Notes under the pieces: model-generated
What the model was told of the DNA's origin: nothing
The model's database searches: none
What the model saw: the letters and a program-made list of their open reading frames with translations, nothing else
Made by a program: the position numbers and the translations under genes
From: Chondrus crispus
Taxonomy: Eukaryota > Rhodophyta > Florideophyceae > Gigartinales > Gigartinaceae
Direction of reading: 5' to 3'
Assembly (NCBI RefSeq): GCF_000350225.1
Contig: NW_005178519.1
Coordinates: 319,632 to 383,631 of the forward strand
DNA: 64,000 bases
Shown: one piece after another, positions 41,680-53,639 of the stretch
Layout of the letters: each line of letters opens with the position of its first letter
Position numbering within the stretch: the first letter of the stretch is position 1

Positions 41680-43283
41680 TGTAGTATAGTGGCGGTCGCC
41701 AGCTATGAGCTAGCTCGAGGAAGAGGTAACAACCAATAGCGGGCGTCCGGCGGTAGATCGGGACTGTGGTAGAGCAAAGGGGAAGTACGTCGGCCGACTG
41801 TAAAAGCACGACGTACTGGTCCGAAATGGGACCAGCACTGGAAGCGGTGGTGTAAGAACACACAAAACAGGGGGAACTCGAGCCTAGAGACTATTGTCAG
41901 ACACGGGCGGAGCGCCGAGTAGCGGAAACTCCTAGAGGGAACGAGCAACGCAGATGTTAATAGTGCCGCCAAGGCTAGAGGCATGTCGTAGCCCGCGAAT
42001 TGACAATCGTCACAATGTAGGGAGAGAGAAATAGGTCGTGCCACAGTAATACGCCCAGCCTAGAGTTTAGTCCTAGCCCACGTAGTCTCAACGACAGATA
42101 GAAAAGCATAATATGGAAAACAGTAGAAACGTCGAGCGACAGAGGAACGCCTAGGCTAAAGGCTAGTCTTAGCCCGCGTGGTCGCAACGACAGAGGAAAA
42201 AGGAAACAATAGAAACGTCGAGCGACAGTAATACGCCGAGGTGAGAGGCTAGTCTTAACCCGCGTAGTCGCAACGACGGAGGAAACGAGAAGTAAATGGT
42301 AAAAGCAATAGAGCCAGGGAAACGTCGAAAGACAGATGCCGACAATGTCGCCTAAGTCAGAGGCTTGTCTTGACCCGCGGTGTCGCACCGTCGAAGGAAA
42401 TCCGTTCCCAAAAGATCCTTGGCTGTTTACTGCCATTGCCCGGCGCCGTCGCTTAAATAAGCGAGGTCGTGGGGTCTTGGACATTGTCCATCCTACTGTA
42501 CTACTGTACTGTTGCGGCTAGTCCAAGCCGCATACCTCACCGATCGCGGACGCAGCAGGATCTGAAAGTAGTCCTCGAGTTTACCTCCCGCTCGCCTGTA
42601 GCTTCCTCGATACCTTTCCTACATGCGCGTCGCGTCTATCTTATACTACCGATACCCGCCGCCCTTGGCGGCCGTTCCGTCCCCCAAGTCCCGTGCCGGC
42701 ACCAGCTGCCACCCCCCGAGACTCGGGCCGTTGCCTCAGCCCCTCCGTCGCGATCTCGTGGTCTTCTTAAGTCTCCTGTCCTCCCCGATCCCGCCGTTCT
42801 CCTTGGCACACCGCCGAGCCCAACTTTATGCCCACGTCCAACGTCTTGTCCGCGCTTCCGCCCGACACCTCCCTTGGTTCGGGCGGCTCCTCTCAGCGCC
42901 TTGTGTCAGCCTCCAGCCCAACGACACCACAGGGTCCAAACGTTCTCGTCCTCTCGCAACGTCCTCGCTTCCCCGCAACGTCCTCGCCTCCCCTAGATTC
43001 CCTCACCCGACAGTGTCGGGGTGTGCCGCGCATTGAACGCCAGGCCATAGGCTGCAGCTCTCACGTGTACCACCTGTCGCGTAGAACTCAAATTTGAATC
43101 CGCAACAGTACTCTATTGTGCAATGCACTGTAATATACCATTACTACTGTACCTTGTCATATACAACCTCCGGGCTGTAATGTATACAGTACGTCATCGG
43201 CCTGTAATGCTCACGTCTAGTTCGTCCGTCTGTAAGGCACACGTGTAGTCGCGCGCCTGTAAGGCACCCGCGGCGGCGGGTGC
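41680..43283. mobile_element. Probable insertion in CopB gag
   Basis: It begins TGTAGTATAG, like the LTR ends elsewhere in the window, and is non-coding. It contains four degenerate units at about 41962-42400 sharing GAGGCTAGTCTTAGCCCGCGT and GTCGCAACGACAGAGG blocks. The right end (near GGTGCTGTACA) and a target duplication are not clear. It may be a solo LTR. Confidence 0.4.
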
Positions 43284-46200
43284 TGTACAAATAACAAATC
43301 TGGGCTGTGATACCACAACCAGCGGCAACTATACCAATTGGTATGACGCCCTCGAAATATATGCTTGCACAATGAACGCGGCACAACAACTGACAGCCGC
43401 AGCCACCCCAAGCAACGAACAGGCAGCCGACGAGGACAACCAAAAGAAAACAGATCAAATCAGGAAAGCAATCATGCAAAGCATATCCAACGAAGTAGTG
43501 AAAATGCTCCCACCCCACATCCCCCGATATGACCCAAGTACAATATGTCACATCATACGGTACACGGTCAACACGTCCACAACAGAGAGTCACGAAATCC
43601 TCGATGCTGAGGCCAGGAACCTCACGTACGAACCAGGACAGGATCTCAGAGACTACGTCGACAAGCATCGCGAACTAAGATAATGCATGCAAGTAGCACA
43701 GTACCCGAACATGAACGAAGAACGCGCAACTGTTCGGTACATGATCCAAGGGCTTGCCAAGCACACAGACATGGGCCAGCTAGCCCTGATCATGGCCGGG
43801 AACCCCGCACTAACGATCAACGCATTCACAAACCATGTTCAACAAGTGCAGATCATGCAGTCTCAGATCCCTGCACAGGCCATAAGCCCAACTCAAAGCA
43901 CACAGGCAGCACCACGCAAAACCACACAACGTCCATTCACCAGACGCAAGCACACAGGCAAACCAAAATACCAGAAGCCTGCAAGATACCATGGGACGTG
44001 GTGCAGCATCCACGGCAGCGTCTCACACGCCACTGAGAAATGTTACGCGAGTAGACAACCATACAAAAGCGCACCAACCCACGCGAACGCAGCGCACACC
44101 GGCTCCAGCGACACAGACGAAGTACCTGACCCTCTGCACGAGTTGCAAGCCAGGTTAACAGCCCTCGAGACCCACATGCCTTACACCGGCGACACGTCTG
44201 AAAGTAAGAACAGTTACATACTAGACTCCGGTGCAAACCCTACCCATACCGCCAAACCCCACGCCCGTATGAGACCCAGCACCGGGACACTAACCACCAC
44301 TGCCAACGGCCACCGCGCCCCTATCACGCACAAGGGAAACATCACCATCCAAGAGAAGAATAATCGAATCACGATACCGATGGTACACACTCCAGAAATT
44401 GAAGAAAACCTTCTCTCAGTCCGTGATCAGACCACGCATGGACAAGTCACGTTCTCAAGAAACAAAGCAACGCTCCACGACCCGATCAAGCTGCTAACAC
44501 CAAAAATCACAGCACGCTTCCACAACGGGCAATACCGCCTCACACCGGATGCCACAACCAAAGAAGCGCCCACGTACCGCCGTAAAAACCAATCCACGAA
44601 ACCACGTCCTAAACTCCTGCAGCCCACACCCAAACAAGCACCGCAGACCGCACCACGCGCCAACGACGAACTCACGCTCAACACAACGAGAAACGACACG
44701 TCCAACCTACGGAACGCCAAAGCGCCACCAACCGGAACAAGCAGACACGCCCCAGCGCAGCAACAAAAGCATGAATGGCATCTCAAATTAAATCATGCCA
44801 ACCCCAAAACCATAGCGCTGATGTCAAAACACCAACTGCTCCCAGGCATTCCCCACGGGCTCCCCAACACAAGCATCACAATGACATGTAGTGGATGCAT
44901 CGATGGAAAAACGGCCACCAGACCCCACCGCAGGACAGAGCACAAGCCCGGCAAAGGTCAAAGCCTATCCTCAGACGTATTCGATCCAATAAAACCCACG
45001 TCGAACCACAACGCCAACTATTTCATCACTGTAATAGACACGCGCACACGGTACATATGAGTATACTGCATCAACAATAGATCGCAGGTTCTCACGACAA
45101 TAATCAACGCCATCGATCACGTAGCCGCATCCAACGGTCAACAACCCCAACTACCAGTCACCTACAACGCCAACGAATACCTGGCCAAACAAGTCCAACG
45201 GCAATTGCGTCGCAGGGGCATCACCTACCGCGCCACAACCCCCTACACCCCGCAAGAAAACGCTCTGGCAGAGCGCATAAATCGCACACTCATGGACAAA
45301 GTCAGAGCCACACTGTCACACAGCCAACTCCACGCTGTGCAATGGCAGGATGCTTTGCATGATGCAGTATTCAAATATAACATCACATACCACCACACAA
45401 TCCAAAGCATACCACATACGGAGTGGTACAACGCCAAACCCAAACTCGCAAAAGTGCTGACATTCGGACAGCTCGGATTTACCCCCATCCTAAAGCCTCC
45501 AGTCCCCAAACTCCACAAAAAAGCGGAACAAGTCAGGTACATGTATGGATTTAGTGAGACACACATATGTGTCCAAAACATCCAGACAGGGCGATACACA
45601 AAAGTCCGAGCGAGCGACTTCAAGCCATACCAACGACAACGGGACCCGTGCATGACCAGCAATGTCGTATACAGTGCACACAAGAAACCCAATCGCAAAA
45701 ACATTGCACGAACGATTCCCACCAAGATCGACCAGACCACGCCCGCCCCCAAGACGACCCGGCAAGCAAGAAAATTCCCGGACGCACACAAATGGAAACG
45801 GGCACACGATGACGAGCTCGATCAACTCGACAAATTGTCCGCCATCGACTGGACATCCACACCACCCCCCAGCGACCCAAAAAACATTCTCCCAACAACG
45901 ATGACGTACCGATACAAACACAACGACACACCGGGCAACGTCACACGCAAAGCGATATGTTCCATCCGCGGAGACCTCATGCGTCCGCACATACACTACG
46001 ACGCAGATCGGACAGCCACGTATATGGCAGATCGTACCACGATCCGATCCCTATTTGCGATTGCAGCATCCATGAACATAGTCGTTGAGCACTTTGACAT
46101 AGCAGGCGCCTACCTCCACGAAAACTACAGACACAACAAAAAGGTTTTCGTGTGGCAACCCGCACGCTTCGACGGTACATACAAACACAAAACCCGTCAC

Positions 46201-47350
46201 GGCGAACTCAAGGGCAATGTACATGGCACACCAGCAGCATCCAACATATACAGCACAGAACTGCATACCCACCTCAAAAAACACGGGTACACGCAGCTGC
46301 GGTCGGACACATCGCTGTTCGTGAAAAAGGACAAAGGAAACACCATCCTCGTAGGCATCAGCATGGACGATTTACTGCCCGTCGCCACGCACCGCACCCT
46401 GATCGACGACCTATACAACGTGCTCAGAGCCAAATACAAGGTCAAACGGCTCGGACGACCCGACAAATATTTTAACTGGACCATACAGTACTCAAAAGCC
46501 GGCATACACGTCGCCCAACCGCAGCATGTCGACAGTGTCGTGAAGATGCTCACGCAGGCCCAATGCAACCCCAAAAGCACACCGTACCTGGACGGTGTCA
46601 AAGGCGACCCACGAACCCCCACAGACACCACACGCGAAGATATAGCGGTAATATACAGAAAAGCAGTCGGTGAAATTCCGTACATCACCGACAGTACAAG
46701 ACCGGATATCGCGTACGCAGCCACCACCCTCGCACGAGCACTGAAGGCACCGACGCAACGACACTGGAAACTCCACCACAGACTCGCACAGTACATCCAC
46801 ACCACGAGGACTCAAGGCATACTCATGCCCAGAGGCAACCGCCCCAACGTCACCATTCAAGCTATTCAGATGCATATTTTGCCAACGACGAAATCTCGCG
46901 CAAGTCAATATCAGGAATGGTCACACTCCTCAATGGCTCCCCCGTTCAATGGCTTGCACGTCAACAACCCATTGTTGCGAAGAGCACGTGTGAAGCCGAG
47001 TATATAGCAGCGGCAGAAAGAACCACGCTGACACTTTGGCTCACTAATATGCTAAAAGAAACCACCCTCAACACAAGCGAACCCACACTGTACATGGACA
47101 ATACAGCGGCAGAACAGATGGCCAGAAACAGAGGAGCCACACGACGACGCAAATGTATAGACATATGATATCATTTCCTCCATGTAACTGTGCAAACAGG
47201 CAAAATCAAGGTAACGCGCATACCCACAGAAGAGCAAAAAGCCGACATATTCACTAAAGCGCTCAAAACGATGCTATACACAAAACACAAACAAAGCATC
47301 CAAATACAACCCCCCCCCCCCCACACAGAGCAGACCTCGCGTCGGGGGGA
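43284..47350 (+). pseudogene. CopB gag-pol
   Basis: One main frame runs through gag (NYTNWYDALEIYACT), a knuckle of CX2H-X4-H-X4-C form (CSIHGSVSHATEKC), a protease with ILDSGANPTHT and a pre-integrase region (WHLKLNHANP). The integrase part keeps YNANEY and QENALAERINRT. The RT has motif A HFDIAGAYLH and a divergent catalytic box, ISMDDLL, in place of YVDD. RNase H shows SDAYFANDEISRKS and TCEAEYIAAAE. Stops lie at 43681-43683, 45058-45060 and 47166-47168, the last replacing Arg of IDIRYHF. A frame change lies near 46858. The line is divergent from CopA and CopC. Confidence 0.85.
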
Positions 47351-47351
47351 G
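47344..47351 (+). other. CopB polypurine tract
   Basis: GGGGGGAG lies immediately before the TGTGGTTCC start of the 3' LTR. Confidence 0.7.
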
Positions 47352-47534
47352 TGTGGTTCCACCCAGAACCCAGAAGGACGCTCGGTCTGTCTGAGCCTCT
47401 GCGGTTTCACCCAGATAAGGCAGCACCCCAATAGGGCACTGCCAATACGGCGGCTCGTAGTCAGAACCAAATAAAGCCGCCGTCGCCTCCGCTCCAACAG
47501 TGGTCGGAGGCATCGGACTCTTTCTGGCACCACA
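47352..47534 (+). repeat. CopB 3' LTR (183 bp)
   Basis: TGTGGTTCCACC...TGGCACCACA, followed by the GACAT duplication. It is 48 bp longer than the 5' copy owing to a segment bounded by CACCCAG repeats, which was gained here or lost there. Confidence 0.92.
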
Positions 47535-47859
47535 GACATACCTCTAGCTATGGCACAATTAGAGGGATGGAACTATATAAAGGAGGCTCATATACATATA
47601 TATTTGGGACAAACCATACTGCTAAAAGCCTGTAAAACACAACTAAAAACGTAGAACTTCAATCCTTTGAGTACAAGGTCTTCACTACAATACGTCAGTT
47701 CTCGTCCAAAGACTGTGAAAAATTGACGAATGAGGGGGTTTTGCGCTTTGCGCCGGTCATTAAATTTCCAGAAAGAAATGCACATTTAATTAAGTGTGCA
47801 AGAAAGGCGATGATAAGTGCAAAGACTATGTCATTGCGCAAACAAAAAGGAACTATAAA

Positions 47860-49298
47860 AATTACCAGTCCTCGCTGGGCTGGCGACAAAGCTGGTCCGC
47901 AACAACACCGGCCCCAAACCCTCTACGGGCAGCGAACTGGCGCTTTTCCCGGTAATTCTTCGGTATGCGTCTCCGCCGTTCGCTCTGTGAGGATCCAATC
48001 TTGTATCAGCGATTAGTCCCTTGCTGGTACAAGATTGCATCTGCAGCTCGCAGTGGCTTGCGGCTAATGTGGTAGTTGGTGAGGCCGAGGCACAGCCTAG
48101 GGACTGCATCTTGATTATGCTCAGCCCACTTCCATTTTCCGGATAACACGTTCCAGACCCCACAGAGGCGACTGAAAAAGTCCTCAACAATTATTCGGTC
48201 GCTAGATATGTGGTGATTTTCAGCGACTTTGGCTGGCGTCAGAATACCTCGAGAGGGCTTTCGCGTGGGTTGATTAACACGACAGAGCTCCTGACCTCCT
48301 TGGTACCCTTTTTCTGTCAGCACGGCCCCGTGATTAGGGTAACGCTCGCTGGGAGGACCTTCATCGAAAATGTCGGATTCTGCAGAAGTCTTTCTCAGAT
48401 GCCTGCGATGGAAATATTGCATCTGCTGGAATTTCACAATATTGGAGAAAGATCTTGGTTCGTGAAGGATAGCTCCTAGAGCCATACCACATGGAAGCAC
48501 TGAAATTTCGACTTTATAGCCAAATAATTTGTGCTTTCCAGAAAAGTACTTCTTACCCTCTTAAATGCTCCCAGAGGGCATGAAGCTCGATTGAAATGTC
48601 ACGACCGTGGCAAAACGTGCCATGGGATGATTGCGAAAGCAACGGTCTTTCGCTTTCAAAAGGTCTACTGGCCACTTTCGGCCTTGATAGTCCACACTAC
48701 TCTCGTAGACAGCCTCAGAAATTTAATGAACGAACTTCATGACCCTCTTGAAGCACGAAGCAGAAAGGCCAAGCATTCTGGCAAGGAAGCCCCAGTTTCC
48801 ACCATGCTTGAGGACGGCCAACGTCATAAAAAGAACGTCCCTGGGCGTTTGCGCAGACTTCCGGCCCCGTCCAACGTCGAAGTTGGACTTTATGAATTGC
48901 TCGAATCCTGCCCATATTGCTGTAAATGCTTGCGGCCCAAAATTGGTCATTTCGATGATAGCACGAGCGCCATCCTGGTCATAGAACGCGTCGAAGACGA
49001 GGGCGTCGCTTCCGCTTCATCAGATTCAGCGGTTCGCCCTTTGCTGTTCTTTTCAAGCTCATTGCGTCGCTCGATTGCCACGGATGATAATTCCACGAGC
49101 GCCGCTGCAGCGTCTTCACGTGTAAGAGCTGCCATATTGGCAGGCAGGGTCGTGCACGGGTTTGATAGTGGTATGCCGGGCTTGTTCATTCTGCGGTAAG
49201 ATTTGTGTGGCTCCTCTAGCGGCGAGAGTGCTTTATATTTGAAAGGGCAATGCCATATCGGAAATGACGTGGTCATTTCTGGGGTCGGTCTGGTAATT
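47860..49298 (-). mobile_element. Harbinger-like DNA transposon remnant
   Basis: AATTACCAG at 47860-47868 recurs inverted as CTGGTAATT at 49290-49298 and encloses a decayed transposase. The termini match only over about nine bases and no target duplication is evident, so the limits are tentative. Confidence 0.45.
48006..49276 (-). pseudogene. PIF/Harbinger-type DDE transposase
   Basis: It starts at MTTSFPIWHCPFKYKAL (49276). A helix-turn-helix-like segment (RDVLFMTLAVLKHGGNWGFL, 48950-48723) is in a second frame. After a degenerate stretch the catalytic half (48570-48006) has KKYFSGKHKLFGYKVEISVL, VLTEKGYQGGQ, RIIVEDFFSRLCGVW and LGLTNYHISRKPLR, the DDE_Tnp_4 pattern. The Asp expected before KGYQG is Glu here, and stops and shifts interrupt the middle. 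It is not functional. Confidence 0.7.
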
Positions 49299-50323
49299 TG
49301 AAAAAGGCGCGCAGTTGTGGGAAGGCCACGTTGCCAATATTACCCGTTCTGAAATTGAACATGTAAATCATTTGTACAGTTCATGGTGTACTACGCAATC
49401 ACTAGAGGGTTTCCCGGGACGGATTGTGGTATAACTACCTTCGTCCCAACCACTCGGAACGAGGGGGTTAGAGGTAAGGGAGCGCGCGACGCTGGGTTAC
49501 CCACGCGCGGATAAAAACCATACGGATGGACTCGAAAAGAGGGAAGGCTCACGTGGCTGGTGACGCGCAGCCGGTCGGTGGCGTTATAACCGGACGGCCG
49601 GTCACGAGTTAGAAGCCCGAGCTAAAGAAAAACCGGAACAGTGTTAGCACTTAGCCGTAAAGGGAAGGAAGGCGAGTCTACCTCCTCTCTACTGGGACGG
49701 GCAGTTGTCCCCGGTCTTCACCCCTAAGTGGGACGCCAGGACACCTGTCCCTGTACAGTAGCTGCCACTTACTGTGTACTACACAGTAGCACAACCGTTG
49801 GCCACGATCCCGGCCAACGGTTGTGCCACGTGTTACCCGTGGCCGCGCACGCTGCTACCGGCTGTCCCACGTCAGACCCTTGGGCTACTACTGTACACGG
49901 CGGCGGGCGCGTGTACACTCGCTCGCTACAGTAGCACCCGCCCTCCCGCGCGGTTGTCATCTCCCCGGGGGGTTGTGGTACGGAATTGTACTACAGACCC
50001 CGTTCCTTACTTCGCGACACGTCCCCGTCGCGGCCGATGTCTCCAATGACCGGCTTGCAGGCGGCGCCCACCGTACGGAAGAGCCCGCGCAGACTGCGGG
50101 AGCGCGGTCGTGCTGCGGTCGACTCCAAAGGGGAGCCTATGGAGTTTTGGTATTTAACCGTGGCCGTTCTTCCGGTGCGGTGGCGGGTCTCCTCACGCTT
50201 CCCTTTTCCCCCACAACGCACCCCCCAACTCACCCCACAGCACACTCCACGACTCACTCCACAACCACCGCTATCCACGCTCTTCCTCACGCTTCTTCCC
50301 CCCTTTTTCCTCCAGCCAACCCG
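49299..50323. other. GC-rich non-coding sequence, possibly LTR-derived
   Basis: It contains a 14-bp inverted repeat (49790-49803 and 49812-49825) and ends an LTR-like block at GAATTGTACTACA (49983-49995), resembling the ATTGCACTACA terminus of the Gyp1 LTR. No coding region is seen. It may be the outer part of a non-autonomous retroelement with the ORFs to the right. Confidence 0.4.
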
Positions 50324-52614
50324 ATGGCGGATCACCGCACGGAGCAGGGACAGCCCCCACGCGAGCGGCCTCCCTCGGCGCCACCCGCGCCGGCGCTTTC
50401 TTTCCATCCGGGGCGGTCTTTGCGCGCAGAGGACCAACCCGCTACCGGTCGCTCTGACCGTCTGGCGCAGCCCGCGAGTACCGGCGGCCTCCCAACTCGG
50501 GGTCCTTCTCCCGACGAGCGCGGGCCCTTGCCGCGCCCCCTAAGATCAGCCCCGGCTCCCCAGGTCGGAGAGTTGACCGCACTGAGGCGGTCTCCCGACT
50601 GGGCCGCAGCTGCGGGACACCCGGCAACCGAAGGAGGAACTCAGCCGGCGCGGCCTGATCCGTACGCAGTTACGCCCCCGGTGGCGGCGACGCCGCCGAC
50701 AGGCTAGCTCCGCGCCGGGATGCGTTCCGTCCGGTCTCTGTTGCCAGGGACTGATTTGGACCACCGGACGTCACGTGGTGGTCGGAATCCCTCGCAGGGC
50801 AACCGCCGATGACCGTCGATGCCTACATCGGTACGGCTTTCCCCGACTCCGCCCGGTTTCAGGCCATCCCGAGGCGGAGGGGCATCCGCACGCCCTCCCC
50901 TCGTGGACGAGTTCGTCAAGAACACCGCTCGGCTGCGTGGAGGACTCGTTGGCTCCATGCACCGCATCGGGTTATGGCCGACTCCCGTTCGGATCTCCTG
51001 TACGTCCGCTGAGCCGGCGAGGAGCAATACCACGCGCAGTTGTTCGGTCTCTTCGAGCGGTTCGGCGGGGTTGTGGATCTCAGGCCTCACATCCAACTGG
51101 TGGCCTTCCACCGCCCGTTCGACCGGTGATACAGTGTGGCCGACCGCGCCCGGTGGGGTGAGAATTCCGCCAAGGAGAGCCGACTGCGGTGGCGCCGCGC
51201 GGATGCCTATTTCCACATGTGGCACACCACGGCATTCTTCGTGGTCTCCCTGTCGGCCCGGGGTCAGTTAAACCCCGCCCTCCCGGACGCATGGAGTAAC
51301 CTCGAGGCCCCGGAGTACCTCTGTGTCCCCACGCCCAGCGTGCTGGCGTACGTCGCCGCACGCTGGATGCCGGTGGGTCCGTTCGGTCGGGAAGCCTCGG
51401 CGGGGACGCCCCGGCTGATCGATGCGATTATCCTTTCGGAGTGGGCCGTACTGGCCTTGCTGTGTTTTCTACACGCCGCACGGGACGGCCTTCCGTTTTT
51501 CACAAGGTGCCGGGACCCCCGCTTGGCAAGCCGGAATGCTAATGACCGCAGCGAGCGGGGCTCGCTCCTCCGGTTATCTCCGGGGCTTTTGCAGCTCATC
51601 CGGTCGGTCGGGGTGGCGACCATCCTCGAGGGTACGTCGTTCGACCCGGCTGGAGCCGAGGCCATCCTCGACTTCTCCGAGCCGTTGGACTGGTCCCTCC
51701 CCGAGCGGGGCGATTTGGTCTGGTACATTTGGGCCCGTGGGTGCTCCCTGCGGATGCTGCATTGGAATGGCACCTCGGCGGAGGCCGCCAACTAGTACGA
51801 GCCATTGCCGGACGCGGACACCGCGTCATTCGGCGCCGTCATTGCCTCGGGCGACGGGTGGGGCGCGGCGGTTACCTCCGCCAGGGCCCCCTTCGAGCCC
51901 TCAACCGAGTCGTTGCCGGTTACGGCCGCTCCGCTCTTGCCAATGCCGGGTACAACCGGCACCACGGAGGGTCCTCCAGTCGGTCCGCCGACGCCCCCCG
52001 AAGTGGACGTGCCGGTGGCTGCGGGTTCCCCACGAGCCATAGAGGAGGAGGTGCCCGTGACAACAGCTGCCCCGGTGGTGCCCCCTCCCGCCGGCCCTAC
52101 CGTAGAGCCGGCGGCGGTAAGCCCGCCTGAGGTGGTACCCGTGTCTGCACCAAACGCCGCCGCATTCCTTGTCAGCGATATGACCGGGACGGGGACTCAG
52201 ACCCCTTCGGTGGTAGCTGATGAAGACTCCAAGGGCGCACCGAATGGAGGGAATCTCGCTACGGTTCCGGACGCGCAGGCTGCCGTGCGCGCTCTGCAAG
52301 TGGAGTGCGGATATGCGGGTGTACCCGCGCAGCTCACCCTCGCAGCGGGTCTGACGTCCGCGCGAGCTTGGCTGGTTGAGGTGACCCAGCTCAAAGCGGG
52401 GTTGGCGGGCCTCCAGTTCGCTATCCGCCAGCGCGACACCGGCGAGGACCTTTTGCGGGGTGAGACGATGGCGCGTATCCGCTCCGCTCAGCACCAACTC
52501 GCAGTATTGATAAAGCAGGTGGCTGCCAAGAGACCGTACGGTTCGGTCGATGTCGACCTCGTGAGCACGACGCAGGGGACGGATCCCTCCGCCAAGCGCC
52601 AACGTCGCGACTAA
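50324..52614 (+). pseudogene. Unrecognised Ala/Pro-rich protein of a GC-rich element
   Basis: ATG 50324 opens a Pro/Ser-rich start (MADHRTEQGQPPRERPPSAP). A second frame continues from 50705 as PVSVARD-stop-FGPPDVTWWSESLAGQPP. It has TGA codons at 50752, 51010 and 51127 and a short detour into another frame (VDEFVKNTARLRGGLVGSMH, about 50880-50970). A globular part follows (RADAYFHMWHTTAFFVV, then LRMLHWNG), a TAG at 51793, then an Ala/Pro-rich linker and a helical C-terminus ending in basic AKRQRRD. No protease, RT or integrase is seen. A gag-like role in a non-autonomous retroelement is an inference from position. Confidence 0.45.
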
Positions 52615-53316
52615 GGCCGGTAACGGAGGCGGGGAGAGTAGCGAACCGCCTCCGGGGACCAAGTCTCTTCCTTTCAGTAAATTAGTCCTTCTTCTCCTGG
52701 CTCCCTCGTTGACCTTGTCGCTCGCGTGCGCGTTCTTCTTCTCCTGGCCCCTACGGTTTTCCCCGAATTTCATCCCTCCTAACCGATGTCGGTAGTCCGT
52801 CGGCTCCGCGGGTCGCGATAGATGAACCTGCTGTTTTCCCGACGTGGTCCCTGCGACGGTCGTTGCCCGTCCGCGGTCACCGCGGGGCGTCATCTCCGCG
52901 TAGAGGTGCGTACCCCCGGCGTGGGGGGAAAGTACCCCCTGCTGACGCATTTAAATACGGGCCCATCCCTTTGGAAATGGGGGGTTTCCAAATAATGGTG
53001 GTACTGTATCCCGCCTTGGTCGATGTAGGGCGGGGCCGTCCCCGTCCCCAAACCTCCCTGGCGGTCCATATGGGCCGTTTGTTCTACTTGGCACCCCCGG
53101 ACGCGGGCGGACCCGGGGAGTGCAATACCGTCAACGGAGGGGGGCTACGATTTTTTACACCCTTCTAGGAAGGAAAACGTAGCCCCCCTTTGGGCTTAAT
53201 TAAAAGCCGGCGATCGGAGTCACCTCCTTGCCATCCAGGGCCCTTGCGCGCCGGGTCAATCCGGCGCGGGCAGCGGTAGCGCGCGGTCGTACGCGCGCTC
53301 TTGCGGTGGCCGGTTA
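52615..53316. other. GC-rich tail of the same unit
   Basis: Non-coding. A 12-bp inverted repeat, AGGGGGGCTACG (53138-53149 and 53178-53189), flanks an AT-rich loop. The run GGAGGGGGG could be a polypurine tract, but the LTR-like sequence begins about 170 bp further on. Confidence 0.4.
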
Positions 53317-53638
53317 CTGTAGTGCAATACACTCCTGACAAGGCGGGTGAAAAGAAGTGAAAAAGGAAACAAATTATATACTGTAGTCCGGGTTTGGGGG
53401 ACACACGTGTGCGACGAAGCGCACGATTATTTTAATTATTTAATTTATTTACTAATTAGATCTAGAATCTAGAGCCGGGAGCTACTGTACTCGCCCCGGC
53501 GGGGCTCTATATAACTTAGCCCTTTGACCGACCAAGTCAATAAACCAACCCGAGTTGCCAGAGTCTGATATCGCCTTGGTTGAAGTTCGTCTTTTACAAG
53601 ACACTCCCTTTAACTACAGATTACTTTATCATTTGCTT
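53317..53638 (+). repeat. Fragment of a Gyp1-related LTR
   Basis: It starts TGTAGTGCAATAC like the Gyp1 LTR and shares, in order, GTCCGGGTT, GGGGGACACACGTGTG, GCCGGGAGCTACTGTACT, the TATA region and CCCGAGTTGCCAGAGT. The match ends near ACTACAGATTACTTTATC. The rest of the LTR is missing. Confidence 0.8.
53508..53514 (+). promoter_or_regulatory. TATA-like box of the LTR fragment
   Basis: TATATAA after a GGCGGGGCTC block, in the same context as the TATA-like box of the Gyp1 LTR. Confidence 0.45.
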
Positions 53639-53639
53639 C

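Larger units (their letters stand above)
35643..47534 (+). mobile_element. CopB: Ty1/copia element interrupted by a 5.7-kb insertion
   Basis: A perfect 5-bp target duplication, GACAT, flanks it (35638-35642 and 47535-47539). The LTR ends are TGTGGTTCC...GGCACCACA. The 5' LTR is split at 35742/41464. Gag, protease, integrase, RT and RNase H follow on the plus strand, with stops at 43681 (TAA), 45058 (TGA) and 47166 (TGA) and a frameshift near 46858. The shared LTR parts differ at three positions in about 135. Confidence 0.9.

Noticed and set aside
41975..42484. 169-codon minus-strand frame with repeating segments
   Set aside because: The frame lies in degenerate tandem repeats of a probable LTR. 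The repetition reflects the DNA units, not a protein family.
45243..45791. Cys-rich minus-strand frame of 182 codons
   Set aside because: Antisense to CopB integrase. The Cys richness comes from the complement of Thr/Ala/Gln-rich codons.
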